A stretch of DNA of 64,000 bases. It comes from Malikia sp. (lineage in GTDB: Bacteria > Pseudomonadota > Gammaproteobacteria > Burkholderiales > Burkholderiaceae_C). The position numbers and the translations under genes are program-made. Location: NCBI RefSeq assembly GCF_028687635.1, contig NZ_JAQTZS010000001.1, positions 1-64,000 of the forward strand. Direction: 5' to 3'. The notes under the pieces were generated by a model. It worked only from the letters and a program-made list of their open reading frames with translations. It did not search any database and had not been told where the DNA came from. Numbering within the stretch: position 1 is the stretch's first letter; each line of letters opens with the position of its first letter. Below, piece after piece: positions 17,181 to 26,225 of the stretch.

Positions 17181-18103
17181 CGCAGGCAGATCAGCACCAG
17201 CCCGGCCACCATCATCGCCATGCCGGTTTTTTCCTGCCAGCGGATCTGCTCGCTGAAGACGCGGCGCGAGATCACGTAGCTGAACACCACCTCGACCATG
17301 CCCAGCGTGCGCACATTGCCCACGCTCTGCAAGGCATAGCCAGTAAACCACGCGATCGAGGCGGCCGCGCCCATGGCACCCGTGAGCAGCGAGACCCGCC
17401 AGGCGCGCCACAGCGGCGCGAGTCCCTGCGGCGTGCAGCGCGACACCCAGGCCCCCATGGCCACCGACTGCAGCCCCTGCGCCAGCAGCACGCCCCAGGC
17501 GCTCGACACCCAGGGCGAATCGGCATTGAGCGCCAGCGCCCCGCCCCGGAAACACACGGTCGCGAGCGCGAAGCCGGCCCCAGCCGCCAGGCCATAGAGC
17601 GCCGGGCGGCTCAGCCAGGCCGACAGCGAGCGCCACTGACCTCGGGGCGGCAGCGAGAGCACGACCACGCCCAGCGTGGCCAGGAGCATCGCGAGCAGGC
17701 CCAGCGCCGTCGGCAACTCATGCAGGAACACCAGGGCGAACAGCGCGACCTGCAGCACCTCGGTCTTGGCCAGCGTCACCGCGACCGCGAAATTGCGCTC
17801 CTTCATCGCGAGCAGCAGCGCCGCCGTGGCACCGATCTGGAACGCCGCGCCGAAGCCGATCCAGGCGACATAGGCCCAGCTGAACGGCGGCAGCAGCCGC
17901 GCCGGCGCGAAGAACAGGTAGAGCGCGGCCAGATAGACCAGCGCGAACGGCAGGCCATAGAGAAAGCGCACCAGCGTCGCCGGCCAGACGCCAAGCTCGG
18001 TGGTCAGCGAGCGCTGGGCCGTGTTGCGAAAGGTCTGCGCGAGGGCCGCGAACAGCACCGCGGGAACCCAGAGCCAGTCGGGTTGATTCAGGGGTAAGGA
18101 CAT
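17177..18103 (-). CDS. EamA/DMT-family transporter
   Basis: A 308-residue inner-membrane protein with about ten predicted membrane segments in two EamA repeats. Substrates of this superfamily are diverse metabolites and drugs and cannot be deduced here. MSLPLNQPDWLWVPAVLFAAL starts the first segment. The C-terminus is short and basic. It is a single gene, 3' end overlapping rluA by 4 nt on the opposite strand. Confidence 0.85.
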   Translation of the reverse strand: MSLPLNQPDWLWVPAVLFAALAQTFRNTAQRSLTTELGVWPATLVRFLYGLPFALVYLAALYLFFAPARLLPPFSWAYVAWIGFGAAFQIGATAALLLAMKERNFAVAVTLAKTEVLQVALFALVFLHELPTALGLLAMLLATLGVVVLSLPPRGQWRSLSAWLSRPALYGLAAGAGFALATVCFRGGALALNADSPWVSSAWGVLLAQGLQSVAMGAWVSRCTPQGLAPLWRAWRVSLLTGAMGAAASIAWFTGYALQSVGNVRTLGMVEVVFSYVISRRVFSEQIRWQEKTGMAMMVAGLVLICLR

Positions 18104-18164
18104 CGGGGGGAGCTCGGCAATCGTAGCCCTTCAATGTAACCGACGCCACCAACCATATCCGGCA

Positions 18165-18204
18165 ACGAAAAGCCCGGCCCGCTGGCTCGCAGCGGCCGGG
18201 CTTG
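18165..18204 (-). terminator. Terminator of the scoAB operon
   Basis: On the minus strand, AAGCCCGGCC and GGCCGGGCTT arms (18194-18203 and 18170-18179) flank a further GCTG/CCAGC helix and are followed by TTCGTT. It lies 36 nt after the scoB stop. Confidence 0.8.
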
Positions 18205-18239
18205 CAGCCCGCACGGGGCTCGAATCGAATTCGATCGGA

Positions 18240-18878
18240 TCAGAGCAGCGGCACGCCGGTCTTGCTCTGGATGAACTCGCGCGTCACGCCATCGGCGAGC
18301 TCGACCAGCTTGAGCCCCTCGGGCGTGACATCCATCACGCCCAGGTCGGTGATGATGCGGTCGACCACGCCCTTGCCAGTCAGCGGCAGCGTGCACTCGG
18401 CCAGGATCTTGAGGTCTTCCGTGCCGTCCTTCTTGCGCGCCACATGCTCCATCAGCACGATGACGCGCTTGACGCCGGCGACCAGGTCCATCGCGCCGCC
18501 CATGCCCTTGACCATCTTGCCCGGGATCATCCAGTTGGCCAGATCGCCCGATCCGGTCACCTGCATGGCGCCCAGGATGGACAGGTTGATCTTGCCGCCG
18601 CGGATCATCGCGAAGCTCTGGTCACTGCCGAAGATGGCCGAGCCCTTGAGCGTCGTGACGGTCTGCTTGCCGGCGTTGATCAGGTCGGCGTCGACCTCGT
18701 CATCGTAGGGAAAAGGGCCGATGCCGAGCATGCCGTTCTCGCTCTGCAGCCAGACCTCGACATGGTCGGGCACGTGGTTGGCCACCAGCGTCGGGATGCC
18801 GATGCCGAGGTTGACGTAGAAGCCGTCCTGCAGCTCCTGGGCCGCGCGCGCGGCCATCTGGTCTTGAGTCCAGGCCAT
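18240..18878 (-). CDS. scoB: 3-oxoacid CoA-transferase subunit B (ScoB)
   Basis: A 212-residue beta subunit of succinyl-CoA:acetoacetate CoA-transferase, which activates acetoacetate for ketone-body or PHB-derived carbon use. The catalytic Glu lies in [10 protein letters not shown] (E47). [13 protein letters not shown] is the family N-terminal motif. ATG 18878 ([16 protein letters not shown]) fits homologues. It lies 10 nt after scoA in the same operon. Confidence 0.94.
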   Translation of the reverse strand: MAWTQDQMAARAAQELQDGFYVNLGIGIPTLVANHVPDHVEVWLQSENGMLGIGPFPYDDEVDADLINAGKQTVTTLKGSAIFGSDQSFAMIRGGKINLSILGAMQVTGSGDLANWMIPGKMVKGMGGAMDLVAGVKRVIVLMEHVARKKDGTEDLKILAECTLPLTGKGVVDRIITDLGVMDVTPEGLKLVELADGVTREFIQSKTGVPLL

Positions 18879-18888
18879 TTCAAATTCC

Positions 18889-19593
18889 TCAAACTTTGCG
18901 GGGACGGGTGGTGCGCTTCTCGATGCGCTTTTCCGGCGTCGGGTTGCAGACGATGCGGTGCACGTAGATGCCGGGCAGGTGCACGTCATCGGGGGCGATC
19001 TCGCCGGTGGCGACGATGCGCTCGACCTCGACGATGCAGAGCTTGCCCGCGGTCGCGGCGGCCGGGTTGAAGTTGCGCGCGGTCAGGTTGAAGCGCAGAT
19101 TGCCCGACATGTCGGCCACATCGGCCTTGATCAGCGCGACATCGGGGAACAGCGCGTGCTCCATGACATAGGTTTCGCCGTCGAACTCGCGCAGCTCCTT
19201 GCCCTCGGCCACCAGGGTGCCGACACCGGTCTTGGTGAAGAAGGCCGGAATGCCGGCGCCACCGGCGCGCAGCTTCTCGGCCAGCGTGCCCTGGGGCGTG
19301 AACTCCAGTTCCAGCTCGCCGGCCAGGTACTGGCGCTCGAATTCCTTGTTCTCGCCGACGTAGGACGAGATCATCTTCCTGATCTGGCGGGTTTCGAGCA
19401 GCTTGCCGAGGCCAAAACCGTCGACACCCGCGTTGTTGGAAATGGCCGTGAGGTCCTTCACGCCGCTGTCGCGCAGCGCGTCGATCAGCGCCTCGGGAAT
19501 GCCGCACAGGCCGAAGCCGCCGACCGCGATCAGCTGTCCGTCGGCCACCACGCCCTCGAGGGCGGCGGCCGCGCTCGGATAGACCTTGTTCAT
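18889..19593 (-). CDS. scoA: 3-oxoacid CoA-transferase subunit A (ScoA)
   Basis: A 234-residue alpha subunit. [10 protein letters not shown] near residue 27 is the CoA-binding glycine-rich motif, and [12 protein letters not shown] and [17 protein letters not shown] are characteristic. The ATG at 19593 has a purine-rich GGAGCAGG about 7 nt upstream. First gene of scoAB, transcribed away from a PAS-LuxR regulator across a 26-bp palindrome that is a likely operator. Confidence 0.94.
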   Translation of the reverse strand: MNKVYPSAAAALEGVVADGQLIAVGGFGLCGIPEALIDALRDSGVKDLTAISNNAGVDGFGLGKLLETRQIRKMISSYVGENKEFERQYLAGELELEFTPQGTLAEKLRAGGAGIPAFFTKTGVGTLVAEGKELREFDGETYVMEHALFPDVALIKADVADMSGNLRFNLTARNFNPAAATAGKLCIVEVERIVATGEIAPDDVHLPGIYVHRIVCNPTPEKRIEKRTTRPRKV

Positions 19594-19633
19594 GCTTGCC
19601 TGCTCCTGTCCAATTGCTGTGGAAAGTCTTACG

Positions 19634-19659
19634 ATACTACGTATTGGCATACGTAGTAT
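19634..19659. promoter_or_regulatory. 26-bp perfect inverted repeat, likely operator between scoAB and PAS-LuxR gene
   Basis: ATACTACGTA (19634-19643) and TACGTAGTAT (19650-19659) are exact reverse complements separated by TTGGCA. It lies 41 nt upstream of scoA and 39 nt upstream of the divergent regulator gene. Position and symmetry fit binding by a dimeric LuxR-type protein; the binding itself is inferred. Confidence 0.75.
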
Positions 19660-19697
19660 TGCCTAGAGACCAACCCCAATACGCCAGCCTCGTGCCC

Positions 19698-20261
19698 ATG
19701 CCAGCGACCACCACCGACTACCAGCTTGCCTTCGACCTCGCACCGGTCGGACTCGCGATCTCGCGCCACCGCGCCATGGTCGACTGCAACCAGGTGCTGT
19801 GCGAGATGTTCGGCGCCAGCCGCGAGCAGCTGGTCGGCCAGTCGTTCCGCCTGCTCTACCCGAGCGCGGACGAATACGAGCGCATCGGCGAGCGACTGGT
19901 GCCGATCTTGAACGCCAAGGGGCATTACGCCGACGACCGCCTGATGAAACGGGTCGACGGGCGCTTCAAGGATCAGCTGTTCTGGTGCCATGTGACCGGG
20001 CGCGCGCTGGATCGGGATGATCCGCACGCGGCCGGCATCTGGAGTTTCGAGGACCTGAGCGCTCACCGGCCATTCAAGGCCGACCTGACCGCGCGCGAGC
20101 GCGAGGTGGCGGCGCTGGTGCTCGAAGGCCTGACGGCCAAGGAAATCGGCAAGGTGCTCGGCATCAGCCCGCGCACGGTCGAGATCTACCGCGCCCGCCT
20201 GCTGCGCAAGTACCAGGCCGGCAACTCGGTCGAGCTGGTGCAGAAGCTCGCCGGCATCTGA
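19698..20261 (+). CDS. PAS-domain LuxR-type transcriptional regulator
   Basis: A 187-residue protein. The PAS domain spans about 5-115 (LAFDLAPVGLAISRHRAMVDCNQ onward, here located by residues 10-32). The GerE/LuxR helix-turn-helix is at about 130-187, with LTAREREVAALVLEGL, AKEIGKVLGISPRTVEIYRA and a closing helix. There is no receiver domain, so it probably senses a small molecule or redox state through PAS. ATG 19698 is chosen because the frame upstream covers the palindrome. Divergent from scoAB, it likely controls that operon and itself. Confidence 0.88.
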   Translation: MPATTTDYQLAFDLAPVGLAISRHRAMVDCNQVLCEMFGASREQLVGQSFRLLYPSADEYERIGERLVPILNAKGHYADDRLMKRVDGRFKDQLFWCHVTGRALDRDDPHAAGIWSFEDLSAHRPFKADLTAREREVAALVLEGLTAKEIGKVLGISPRTVEIYRARLLRKYQAGNSVELVQKLAGI

Positions 20262-20268
20262 AGGGGCG

Positions 20269-20712
20269 TCAGCCCGCGCGCGCGAAGCCGGCCTGCAGCG
20301 AGGCGCCGCCGGCACTGCCCCATTGGCGCAGGGCGCTCGACGTCCCGGGCTTGTCGCCCTTGGCCCATTCGCGCGCCTTGCCCATGTCCGAGAACTTCAT
20401 GGCCGACGGACTGCCCAGGCTCTTGACCGCCAGGCGGTAGGCCCGCTCGCGCAGCGCGGCACTGCTCGAGACGATGGCGTGACGGAAGTCCAGATGGCGG
20501 AAGGCCCAGTCGGCCGTCCTGGCCGACTCCGAACTCACGAGCTCGACGTTGGTCAGCGCGGCACAGTCGAGGAAATCATCGATGATGTACTGCACCTCCT
20601 CGAAACGGCCATCCTGACGCAACTGGGCGTCGGACAACAGGTACTCCGACGCGCTCACCGCGCCGATATGCCAACGGACTATGCCGTGCTCCAGCCAGAC
20701 ATGCTCGATCAT
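20269..20712 (-). CDS. Conserved hypothetical protein
   Basis: A 147-residue soluble protein I do not recognise. Visible features are MIEHVWLEHGIVRWHIGAVS, a central acidic segment (YIIDDFLDCAAL), then a mixed alpha/beta part (AFRHLDFRHAIVSSSAALRE) whose pattern is reminiscent of STAS or SpoIIAA-like folds, and a basic Gly/Ser tail. There is no signal peptide or membrane segment. Its upstream region is unusually AT-rich and carries an inverted repeat, suggesting regulated expression. It converges on the PAS-LuxR gene. Confidence 0.7.
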   Translation of the reverse strand: MIEHVWLEHGIVRWHIGAVSASEYLLSDAQLRQDGRFEEVQYIIDDFLDCAALTNVELVSSESARTADWAFRHLDFRHAIVSSSAALRERAYRLAVKSLGSPSAMKFSDMGKAREWAKGDKPGTSSALRQWGSAGGASLQAGFARAG

Positions 20713-20880
20713 TCTTGACTCCCCGGTTAGATTTCTGCCTGATGTACTTCTAGCTTTCCATTGTCATCCTACCAAAAGATATTAATGGCATTGTTCAAAA
20801 ATTGAACCGATATTGTCATGGGATATATGTGACATCCGAAAAGGTTGATATACACCCGGGCCGGCCTCGCAGCGCCAGCC
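20713..20880 (-). promoter_or_regulatory. AT-rich intergenic region with inverted repeat GTTCAA-AAA-TTGAAC
   Basis: This stretch is much richer in A+T than its surroundings. GTTCAA (20793-20798) and TTGAAC (20802-20807) form a perfect 15-bp palindrome about 80 nt before the hypothetical gene's ATG. A TGTCAT and an ATGTGACAT lie next to it. The likely role is promoter and operator of the gene at 20269-20712. No gene is seen in it. Confidence 0.45.
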
Positions 20881-20882
20881 AC

Positions 20883-20920
20883 AAAAAAGAGCCCCCGGCA
20901 CCTCTCGGCACCGGGGGCTC
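20883..20920 (-). terminator. Terminator of acnB
   Basis: GAGCCCCCGG (20889-20898) and CCGGGGGCTC (20911-20920) form a perfect 10-bp stem with a 12-nt loop. On the minus strand it is followed by TTTTTTGT. It lies 28 nt after the acnB stop. Confidence 0.88.
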
Positions 20921-20947
20921 CCGACCTTCAGCTCAGAGAGCGAATAT

Positions 20948-23539
20948 TCAGGCGTTCACGCCCTTGGCGGTCTCGGCGTACTCTTCGATCTGGTCGAAGT
21001 TCAGGTACTTGTAGATCTGGGTGGCGTTCTTGGCCACCACGCCGACTTCGGCCAGGTACTCCTCGGTGGTCGGGATGCGGCCCAGCTTGGAGCACACGGC
21101 GGCCAGCTCGGCCGAGCCCAGGAACACGTTGGTGTTCTTGCCCAGACGGTTCGGGAAGTTGCGGGTCGAGGTCGACATCGCGGTCGAGCCTTCCTTGATC
21201 TGCGCCTGGTTGCCCATGCACAGCGAGCAGCCCGGCATTTCCATGCGGGCACCGGCGCCACCCAGGGTGGCGTAATAGCCTTCCTTGGTCAGCTCGGCGG
21301 CATCCATCTTGGTCGGCGGCGCCATCCACAGGCGCACCGGCAGATCCTTCTTGCCTTCCAGGATCTTGCCAGCGGCGCGGAAGTGGCCGATGTTGGTCAT
21401 GCAGGAACCGACGAACACTTCGTCGATCTGGGTGCCGGCGACTTCGGAGACGAACTTGGCGTCATCCGGGTCGTTCGGGCAGCAGACGATCGGCTCCTTG
21501 ATGTCGGCCAGGTCGATCTCGATCACGGCGGCGTACTCGGCGTCGGCATCGGCCTTGAGCAGGTTCGGGGCCGCCAGCCAGGCTTCGACGGCCTGGATGC
21601 GGCGCTCCAGCGTGCGGGCGTCCTGGTAACCGTTGGCGATCATGTTCTTCATCAGAACGATGTTCGACTTCAGGTACTCGGCGACCGGCTCTGGGTTCAG
21701 CTGCACGGTGCAACCGGCGGCGGAACGCTCGGCGGAGGCGTCGGACAGCTCGAACGCCTGCTCGACCTTCAGGTCCGGCAGACCTTCGATTTCCAGCACG
21801 CGGCCCGAGAAGATGTTCTTCTTGCCGGCCTTGGCGACGGTCAGCAGACCAGCCTTGATGGCGTACAGCGGGATGGAATGCACCAGGTCACGCAGGGTGA
21901 TGCCGGGCTGCATCTCGCCCTTGAAGCGCACCAGCACCGACTCGGGCATGTCCAGCGGCATCACGCCGGTGGCGGCGCCGAAGGCGACCAGGCCGGAGCC
22001 GGCCGGGAAGGAGATGCCGATCGGGAAGCGGGTGTGCGAGTCGCCGCCGGTGCCGACGGTGTCGGGCAGCAGCAGGCGGTTGAGCCAGCTGTGGATCACG
22101 CCGTCGCCCGGACGCAGCGCGACGCCGCCACGGTTGCTGATGAAGGCCGGCAGCTCGCGGTGCATCTTGACGTCGACCGGCTTCGGATAGGCGGCGGTGT
22201 GGCAGAAGGACTGCATCACCAGATCGGCCGAGAAGCCCAGGCAGGCCAGGTCCTTGAGCTCGTCGCGGGTCATCGGGCCGGTGGTGTCCTGCGAACCCAC
22301 GGTGGTCATCTTCGGCTCGCAGTAGGTGCCCGGGCGCACGCCCTGGCCTTCCGGCAGGCCGACCGCGCGGCCGACCATCTTCTGCGCCAGGGTGAAGCCC
22401 TTGCCGCTGTCGACCGGGGCCTTGGGCAGGCGGAACAGGGTCGAGGCCGGCAGGCCCAGGAACTCGCGCGCCTTGCCAGTCAGGCTGCGGCCGATGATCA
22501 GGTTGATGCGGCCACCGGCGCGCACCTCGTCCAGCAGCACGTCGCTCTTGAGCGCGAATTCGGCCACGGTCTCGCCGTTCTTGACGACCTTGCCCTCGTA
22601 GGGCAGCACGTCGATGACGTCACCCATTTCGAGCTTGGAGACATCGACCTCGATCGGCAGCGAGCCGGAGTCTTCCTGGGTGTTGAAGAAGATCGGAGCG
22701 ATCTTGCCGCCCAGCGTGACGCCACCGAAGCGCTTGTTCGGCACGAACGGGATGTCCGATCCGGTGGCCCAGATCACGCTGTTGGTCGCCGACTTGCGCG
22801 AGGAACCGGTGCCGACCACGTCGCCGACATAGGCTACCAGGTTGCCCTTGGCCTTGAGGTCCTCGATGAACTGCATCGGGCCGCGCTTGCCGTCTTCCTC
22901 GGGCTTGAAGGCCGCGTCGGGACGGGTGTTCTTGAGCATCGCCAGATAGTGCATCGGGATGTCCGGGCGGCTCCAGGCGTCGGGCGCCGGCGACAGGTCG
23001 TCGGTGTTGGTCTCGCCCGGCACCTTGAACACTGTCACGGTGATCTTCTGCGCCACCTCGGGGCGGCTGGTGAACCACTCCGCGTCGGCCCAGCTCTGCA
23101 TCACTTCCTGGGCCTTGGCGTTGCCGGCCTTGACCTTCTCGGAGACGTCGTGGAAGGCGTCGAACATCAGCAGGGTCTTCTTCAGGCCCTCGGCGGCCAC
23201 GCCAGCGACCTCGGCGTCGTCCAGCAGGTCGATCAGGGGCTTGACGTTGTAACCACCGACCATGGTGCCGAGCAGCTCGGTGGCCTTGGCCTTGGAGATC
23301 AGACCTGTGACCAGATCGCCATGGGCGACGGCCGACAGGAAGCTGGCCTTGACCTTGGCGGCGTCGTCGACGCCTGGCGGCACGCGGTGGGTCAGCAGAT
23401 CGAGCAGGAAGGCGCCCTCGCCAGCGGGCGGGTTCTTGATCAGTTCGATCAGGTCGGCGACCTGCTTGGCATCCAGCGGCAGCGGCGGGATACCCAGCGC
23501 TTCGCGCTCGGCGACATGTTCACGGTAGGCTTGCAGCAT
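20948..23539 (-). CDS. acnB: Aconitate hydratase B
   Basis: An 863-residue [4Fe-4S] TCA enzyme converting citrate to isocitrate. It has the AcnB-specific N-terminal HEAT-like domain ([33 protein letters not shown]), the swivel domain, and the catalytic core with cluster cysteines in the C-terminal third ([19 protein letters not shown]). Length is close to the E. coli enzyme. ATG 23539 is chosen by that match; an ATG at 23578 would add 13 Gln/Ser-rich residues. Start of a TCA-cycle cluster on this strand. Confidence 0.97.
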   Translation of the reverse strand: MLQAYREHVAEREALGIPPLPLDAKQVADLIELIKNPPAGEGAFLLDLLTHRVPPGVDDAAKVKASFLSAVAHGDLVTGLISKAKATELLGTMVGGYNVKPLIDLLDDAEVAGVAAEGLKKTLLMFDAFHDVSEKVKAGNAKAQEVMQSWADAEWFTSRPEVAQKITVTVFKVPGETNTDDLSPAPDAWSRPDIPMHYLAMLKNTRPDAAFKPEEDGKRGPMQFIEDLKAKGNLVAYVGDVVGTGSSRKSATNSVIWATGSDIPFVPNKRFGGVTLGGKIAPIFFNTQEDSGSLPIEVDVSKLEMGDVIDVLPYEGKVVKNGETVAEFALKSDVLLDEVRAGGRINLIIGRSLTGKAREFLGLPASTLFRLPKAPVDSGKGFTLAQKMVGRAVGLPEGQGVRPGTYCEPKMTTVGSQDTTGPMTRDELKDLACLGFSADLVMQSFCHTAAYPKPVDVKMHRELPAFISNRGGVALRPGDGVIHSWLNRLLLPDTVGTGGDSHTRFPIGISFPAGSGLVAFGAATGVMPLDMPESVLVRFKGEMQPGITLRDLVHSIPLYAIKAGLLTVAKAGKKNIFSGRVLEIEGLPDLKVEQAFELSDASAERSAAGCTVQLNPEPVAEYLKSNIVLMKNMIANGYQDARTLERRIQAVEAWLAAPNLLKADADAEYAAVIEIDLADIKEPIVCCPNDPDDAKFVSEVAGTQIDEVFVGSCMTNIGHFRAAGKILEGKKDLPVRLWMAPPTKMDAAELTKEGYYATLGGAGARMEMPGCSLCMGNQAQIKEGSTAMSTSTRNFPNRLGKNTNVFLGSAELAAVCSKLGRIPTTEEYLAEVGVVAKNATQIYKYLNFDQIEEYAETAKGVNA

Positions 23540-23587
23540 CGTTAAAGCTCCAGTTGAAGATTGTTGTTGTTGACTCAATGCAGGGGG

Positions 23588-24088
23588 TCAGCGCGACTTC
23601 TGCGCCACATCGAACAGGCCGGGCGCCGGGTTGTGCCTGAGGTGCTCGGCATAGTCGGCCTGCAACGGACTCATGCATTCGTCGGCCAGGCGGCGGCCCT
23701 GCTTCTGGTCCATCAGCATGGACTTGTTGGCCAGCTGGATCCAGACCGCGCCGCGGGCCTGGTCTTCCAGCCGCAGGGCGCCGGTGGCGCTCGCGACCGG
23801 ACGCAGGTGGAAGCGCTGATTCTTGAGCTGCAGGTGGAAGTAGCCCGGCGCGTCGGGGTCGGCGCGCAGGTTCACGTTCTGGCCCAGCTCGCAGGGTATG
23901 CTGCCGATCGAAACCTGCGCCGACAGCGCGAGTTCCTCTTCCTGCAGCGGCGTGACGGGCGCGACTGCCGGCTGCGCCGGCCTGGGCTTGCGCGCGGGCT
24001 CGCTGGCCGCCTGGGCGCCAAGCAGGACCAATGCGGTGCCGGCAGTCGCCACCAGGCGGGCCAGCATCAAGTTACGGTGGATCGCCAT
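23588..24088 (-). CDS. Secreted protein, possibly MliC-like lysozyme-inhibitor fold
   Basis: A 166-residue protein with an N-terminal signal peptide (MAIHRNLMLARLVATAGTAL, cleavage probably after AQA near residue 28), then a Pro-rich linker. The core has two cysteines (IPCELG and ADECMS) that could bridge, and a run of beta-strand segments (GYFHLQLKNQRFHLRPV, SATGALRLEDQARGAVWIQL) that resembles the MliC/PliC C-type lysozyme inhibitor fold. This resemblance is by eye and weak. It lies between acnB and a citE-like gene on the same strand. Confidence 0.65.
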   Translation of the reverse strand: MAIHRNLMLARLVATAGTALVLLGAQAASEPARKPRPAQPAVAPVTPLQEEELALSAQVSIGSIPCELGQNVNLRADPDAPGYFHLQLKNQRFHLRPVASATGALRLEDQARGAVWIQLANKSMLMDQKQGRRLADECMSPLQADYAEHLRHNPAPGLFDVAQKSR

Positions 24089-24115
24089 GGTTGACTCCTG
24101 AGGGAAGATCCCGGT

Positions 24116-25105
24116 TCAGAAAAAGACAGACGCCTCGGAGGGCAGCGCGCGGCCGGTCTGGTGCGCGCGCTCCAGCGTCTGCCAGTAGTAGCGGTAGCTG
24201 GCACGGTCGTGCAGCTGGCCGTCGAGCGCGATCGGCGCCCAGTCCGCGGCATGGGCCGCGGCGATGATGCGAGCCGACTTCTCGACTTCCTGCGCGGTGG
24301 GCGCGAAAGCCTCCAGTATGGGCTCGATCTGGTCGGGGTGGATGCTCCACATGCGCGTGTAGCCCAGCTCGCGTGCGGCGCGGCGCGCCGCCTGCTTGAT
24401 CGCGGCCTGGTCCTTGAACTCGGTCACGACGCAATGCGAGGGCACCTTGCCATGGGCATGGCAGGCACTGGCGATCTCGAGCTTGGCGCGCAACACCAGC
24501 GGATGGCTGAACTGGCCCGCCACGCCCATGCCGTCGGAGGGAATCGCCCCGGCGTGAGCGGAGACGAAATCCATCAGGCCAAAGCTCAGGGATTGCACGC
24601 GCGGCTGCGCGGCGATCTCGAAGGCACGGTGCACCGCGGCCGGCGACTCGATCAGCACCTGCAGCGCCAGCTCATGGCCACCGGCGGCGTCGAGCGCCCG
24701 CACGGCGCGCTCGACATCGGCGACCGACTCGACCTTGGGCACCATCAGGTGCGACAGGCGCGAGCCCACCGCTCCGACGATCCGCGCCACGTCGGCCTCG
24801 AAGGCCGGGTGATCGACCGCATGGACGCGCACGCCGACACGCGGCGCAATCGCGCGAGCGAAATCCAGCCCTTGCACCAGTTCGGTGACGAGCTGGGCAT
24901 GCTCGGCCTCGGCGCCGACGGCCGCGCCATCCTCGCAATCCAGCGTCACGTCGAAGACGCAGGCACCGAACCGCTCGGAGAACTCGGCCTGCAGCCGCAG
25001 GCTCTTGCGCATGCGCGCCTCGACACCGCTGTAGTGGTCACAGACCGGCAGCGCAAGCGCGCCAGCCTGGGCCCCCAGCAATACCTCGCGCGGATGCTTG
25101 CTCAC
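24116..25105 (-). CDS. HpcH/HpaI aldolase/citrate lyase family protein (CitE-like, malyl-CoA lyase type)
   Basis: A 329-residue TIM-barrel enzyme of the CitE/malyl-CoA lyase group. Family elements are VTLDCEDGAAVG (metal-binding region), RVGVRVHAVDHP (conserved Arg), MVPKVESVADV, QVLIESPAAV (Glu ligand) and SFGLMDF. Possible reactions are cleavage of (S)-malyl-CoA, beta-methylmalyl-CoA or citramalyl-CoA; the sequence does not decide. It is placed 15 nt after the mdh stop in the TCA block, a conserved location in Burkholderiales. Confidence 0.88.
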   Translation of the reverse strand: MSKHPREVLLGAQAGALALPVCDHYSGVEARMRKSLRLQAEFSERFGACVFDVTLDCEDGAAVGAEAEHAQLVTELVQGLDFARAIAPRVGVRVHAVDHPAFEADVARIVGAVGSRLSHLMVPKVESVADVERAVRALDAAGGHELALQVLIESPAAVHRAFEIAAQPRVQSLSFGLMDFVSAHAGAIPSDGMGVAGQFSHPLVLRAKLEIASACHAHGKVPSHCVVTEFKDQAAIKQAARRAARELGYTRMWSIHPDQIEPILEAFAPTAQEVEKSARIIAAAHAADWAPIALDGQLHDRASYRYYWQTLERAHQTGRALPSEASVFF

Positions 25106-25120
25106 CTGCGGCTCCTTGGC

Positions 25121-26107
25121 TTAGACCAGGTGGGCGACGCCAGCTTGCTCGTCGGTCAGTTCCTTCAGGGTCTTGGCGATGCAAGCCTGGCTGAACTCGT
25201 CGATCTCCAGGCCTTCGACGACCTTGTACTCGCCGTTCTCGCAGGTGACGGGGAAGCCGAACATTACGTCCTTCGGAATGCCGTACCAGCCTTGCGACGG
25301 GATACCCATGGTGACCCACTTGCCGTTGGTGCCCAGGGCCCAGTCGCGCATGTGGTCGATGGCGGCGTTGGCGGCCGAAGCGGCCGAGGACAGGCCACGC
25401 GCCTCGATGATGGCGGCGCCGCGCTTGCCGACGGTCGGCAGGAACACGTTGGCGTTCCAGTCCTGGTCGTTGATCATGTCCTTGACCGACTCGCCGTTGA
25501 TGGTGGCGAAGCGGTAGTCGGCGTACATGGTCGGCGAGTGGTTGCCCCAGACGCACAGCTGCTCGATGTCAGCCACGGCCTTGCCGGTCTTGGCGGCGAT
25601 CTGCGAAGCGGCGCGGTTGTGGTCCAGACGCAGCATGGCGGTGAAGTTGCCCGGCTTGAGGTCCGGGGCCGACTTCATCGCGATGTAGGCGTTGGTGTTG
25701 GCGGGGTTGCCGACCACCAGCACCTTGACGTCGCGGCTGGCGACGGCGTTCAAGGCCTGGCCCTGGGCGGTGAAGATGGCGCCGTTGATCGCCAGCAGTT
25801 CGGCACGCTCCATGCCGGGGCCGCGCGGACGCGAACCGACCAGCAGCGCGTAGTCGGTGTCCTTGAAGGCGGTCATCGGATCGCTGTGGGCTTCCATGCC
25901 GGCCAGCAGCGGGAAGGCGCAGTCTTCCAGCTCCATCATCACGCCCTTGAGCGCTTGCTGGGCTTTCTCAACCGGCACTTCCAGCAGTTGCAGGATGACC
26001 GGTTGGTCCTTGCCCAGCATTTCGCCCGAGGCGATGCGGAACAGCAGGGCGTAACCGATTTGACCAGCAGCGCCAGTGACGGCAACGCGAACGGGCTTCT
26101 TGCTCAT
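25121..26107 (-). CDS. mdh: Malate dehydrogenase
   Basis: A 328-residue NAD-dependent TCA enzyme, malate to oxaloacetate. The NAD-binding motif is GAAGQIGY (about 11-18). The substrate arginines are in [10 protein letters not shown], and the catalytic His is in WGNHSPTMY. This is the longer cytosolic-type MDH common in Betaproteobacteria. The ATG at 26107 ([15 protein letters not shown]) is used. Divergent from a GntR regulator gene, with a palindrome in the gap. Confidence 0.96.
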   Translation of the reverse strand: MSKKPVRVAVTGAAGQIGYALLFRIASGEMLGKDQPVILQLLEVPVEKAQQALKGVMMELEDCAFPLLAGMEAHSDPMTAFKDTDYALLVGSRPRGPGMERAELLAINGAIFTAQGQALNAVASRDVKVLVVGNPANTNAYIAMKSAPDLKPGNFTAMLRLDHNRAASQIAAKTGKAVADIEQLCVWGNHSPTMYADYRFATINGESVKDMINDQDWNANVFLPTVGKRGAAIIEARGLSSAASAANAAIDHMRDWALGTNGKWVTMGIPSQGWYGIPKDVMFGFPVTCENGEYKVVEGLEIDEFSQACIAKTLKELTDEQAGVAHLV

Positions 26108-26188
26108 GAGAACACTCCAGAAAAGCAACAGTTGAGAGGAAAGTGAATCCTGTCAAGTTTACCCTGCAAAAAAGGGCTTCGTCAATTT

Positions 26189-26214
26189 GTCTTATGTCTT
26201 ATATAAGATATGAT
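26189..26214. promoter_or_regulatory. Candidate GntR operator TCTTATATAAGA
   Basis: TCTTATATAAGA (26197-26208) is a perfect 12-bp palindrome, preceded by a second GTCTTAT half-site (26189-26195). It lies in the mdh-gntR divergent gap, immediately before the gntR start. The binding protein is inferred from position. Confidence 0.6.
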
Positions 26215-26225
26215 TGCATCCGATC

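Noticed and set aside
21383-23545. 720-codon open frame antisense to acnB
   Set aside because: Shadow of acnB caused by G/C-biased third positions. No recognisable domain or start signal.
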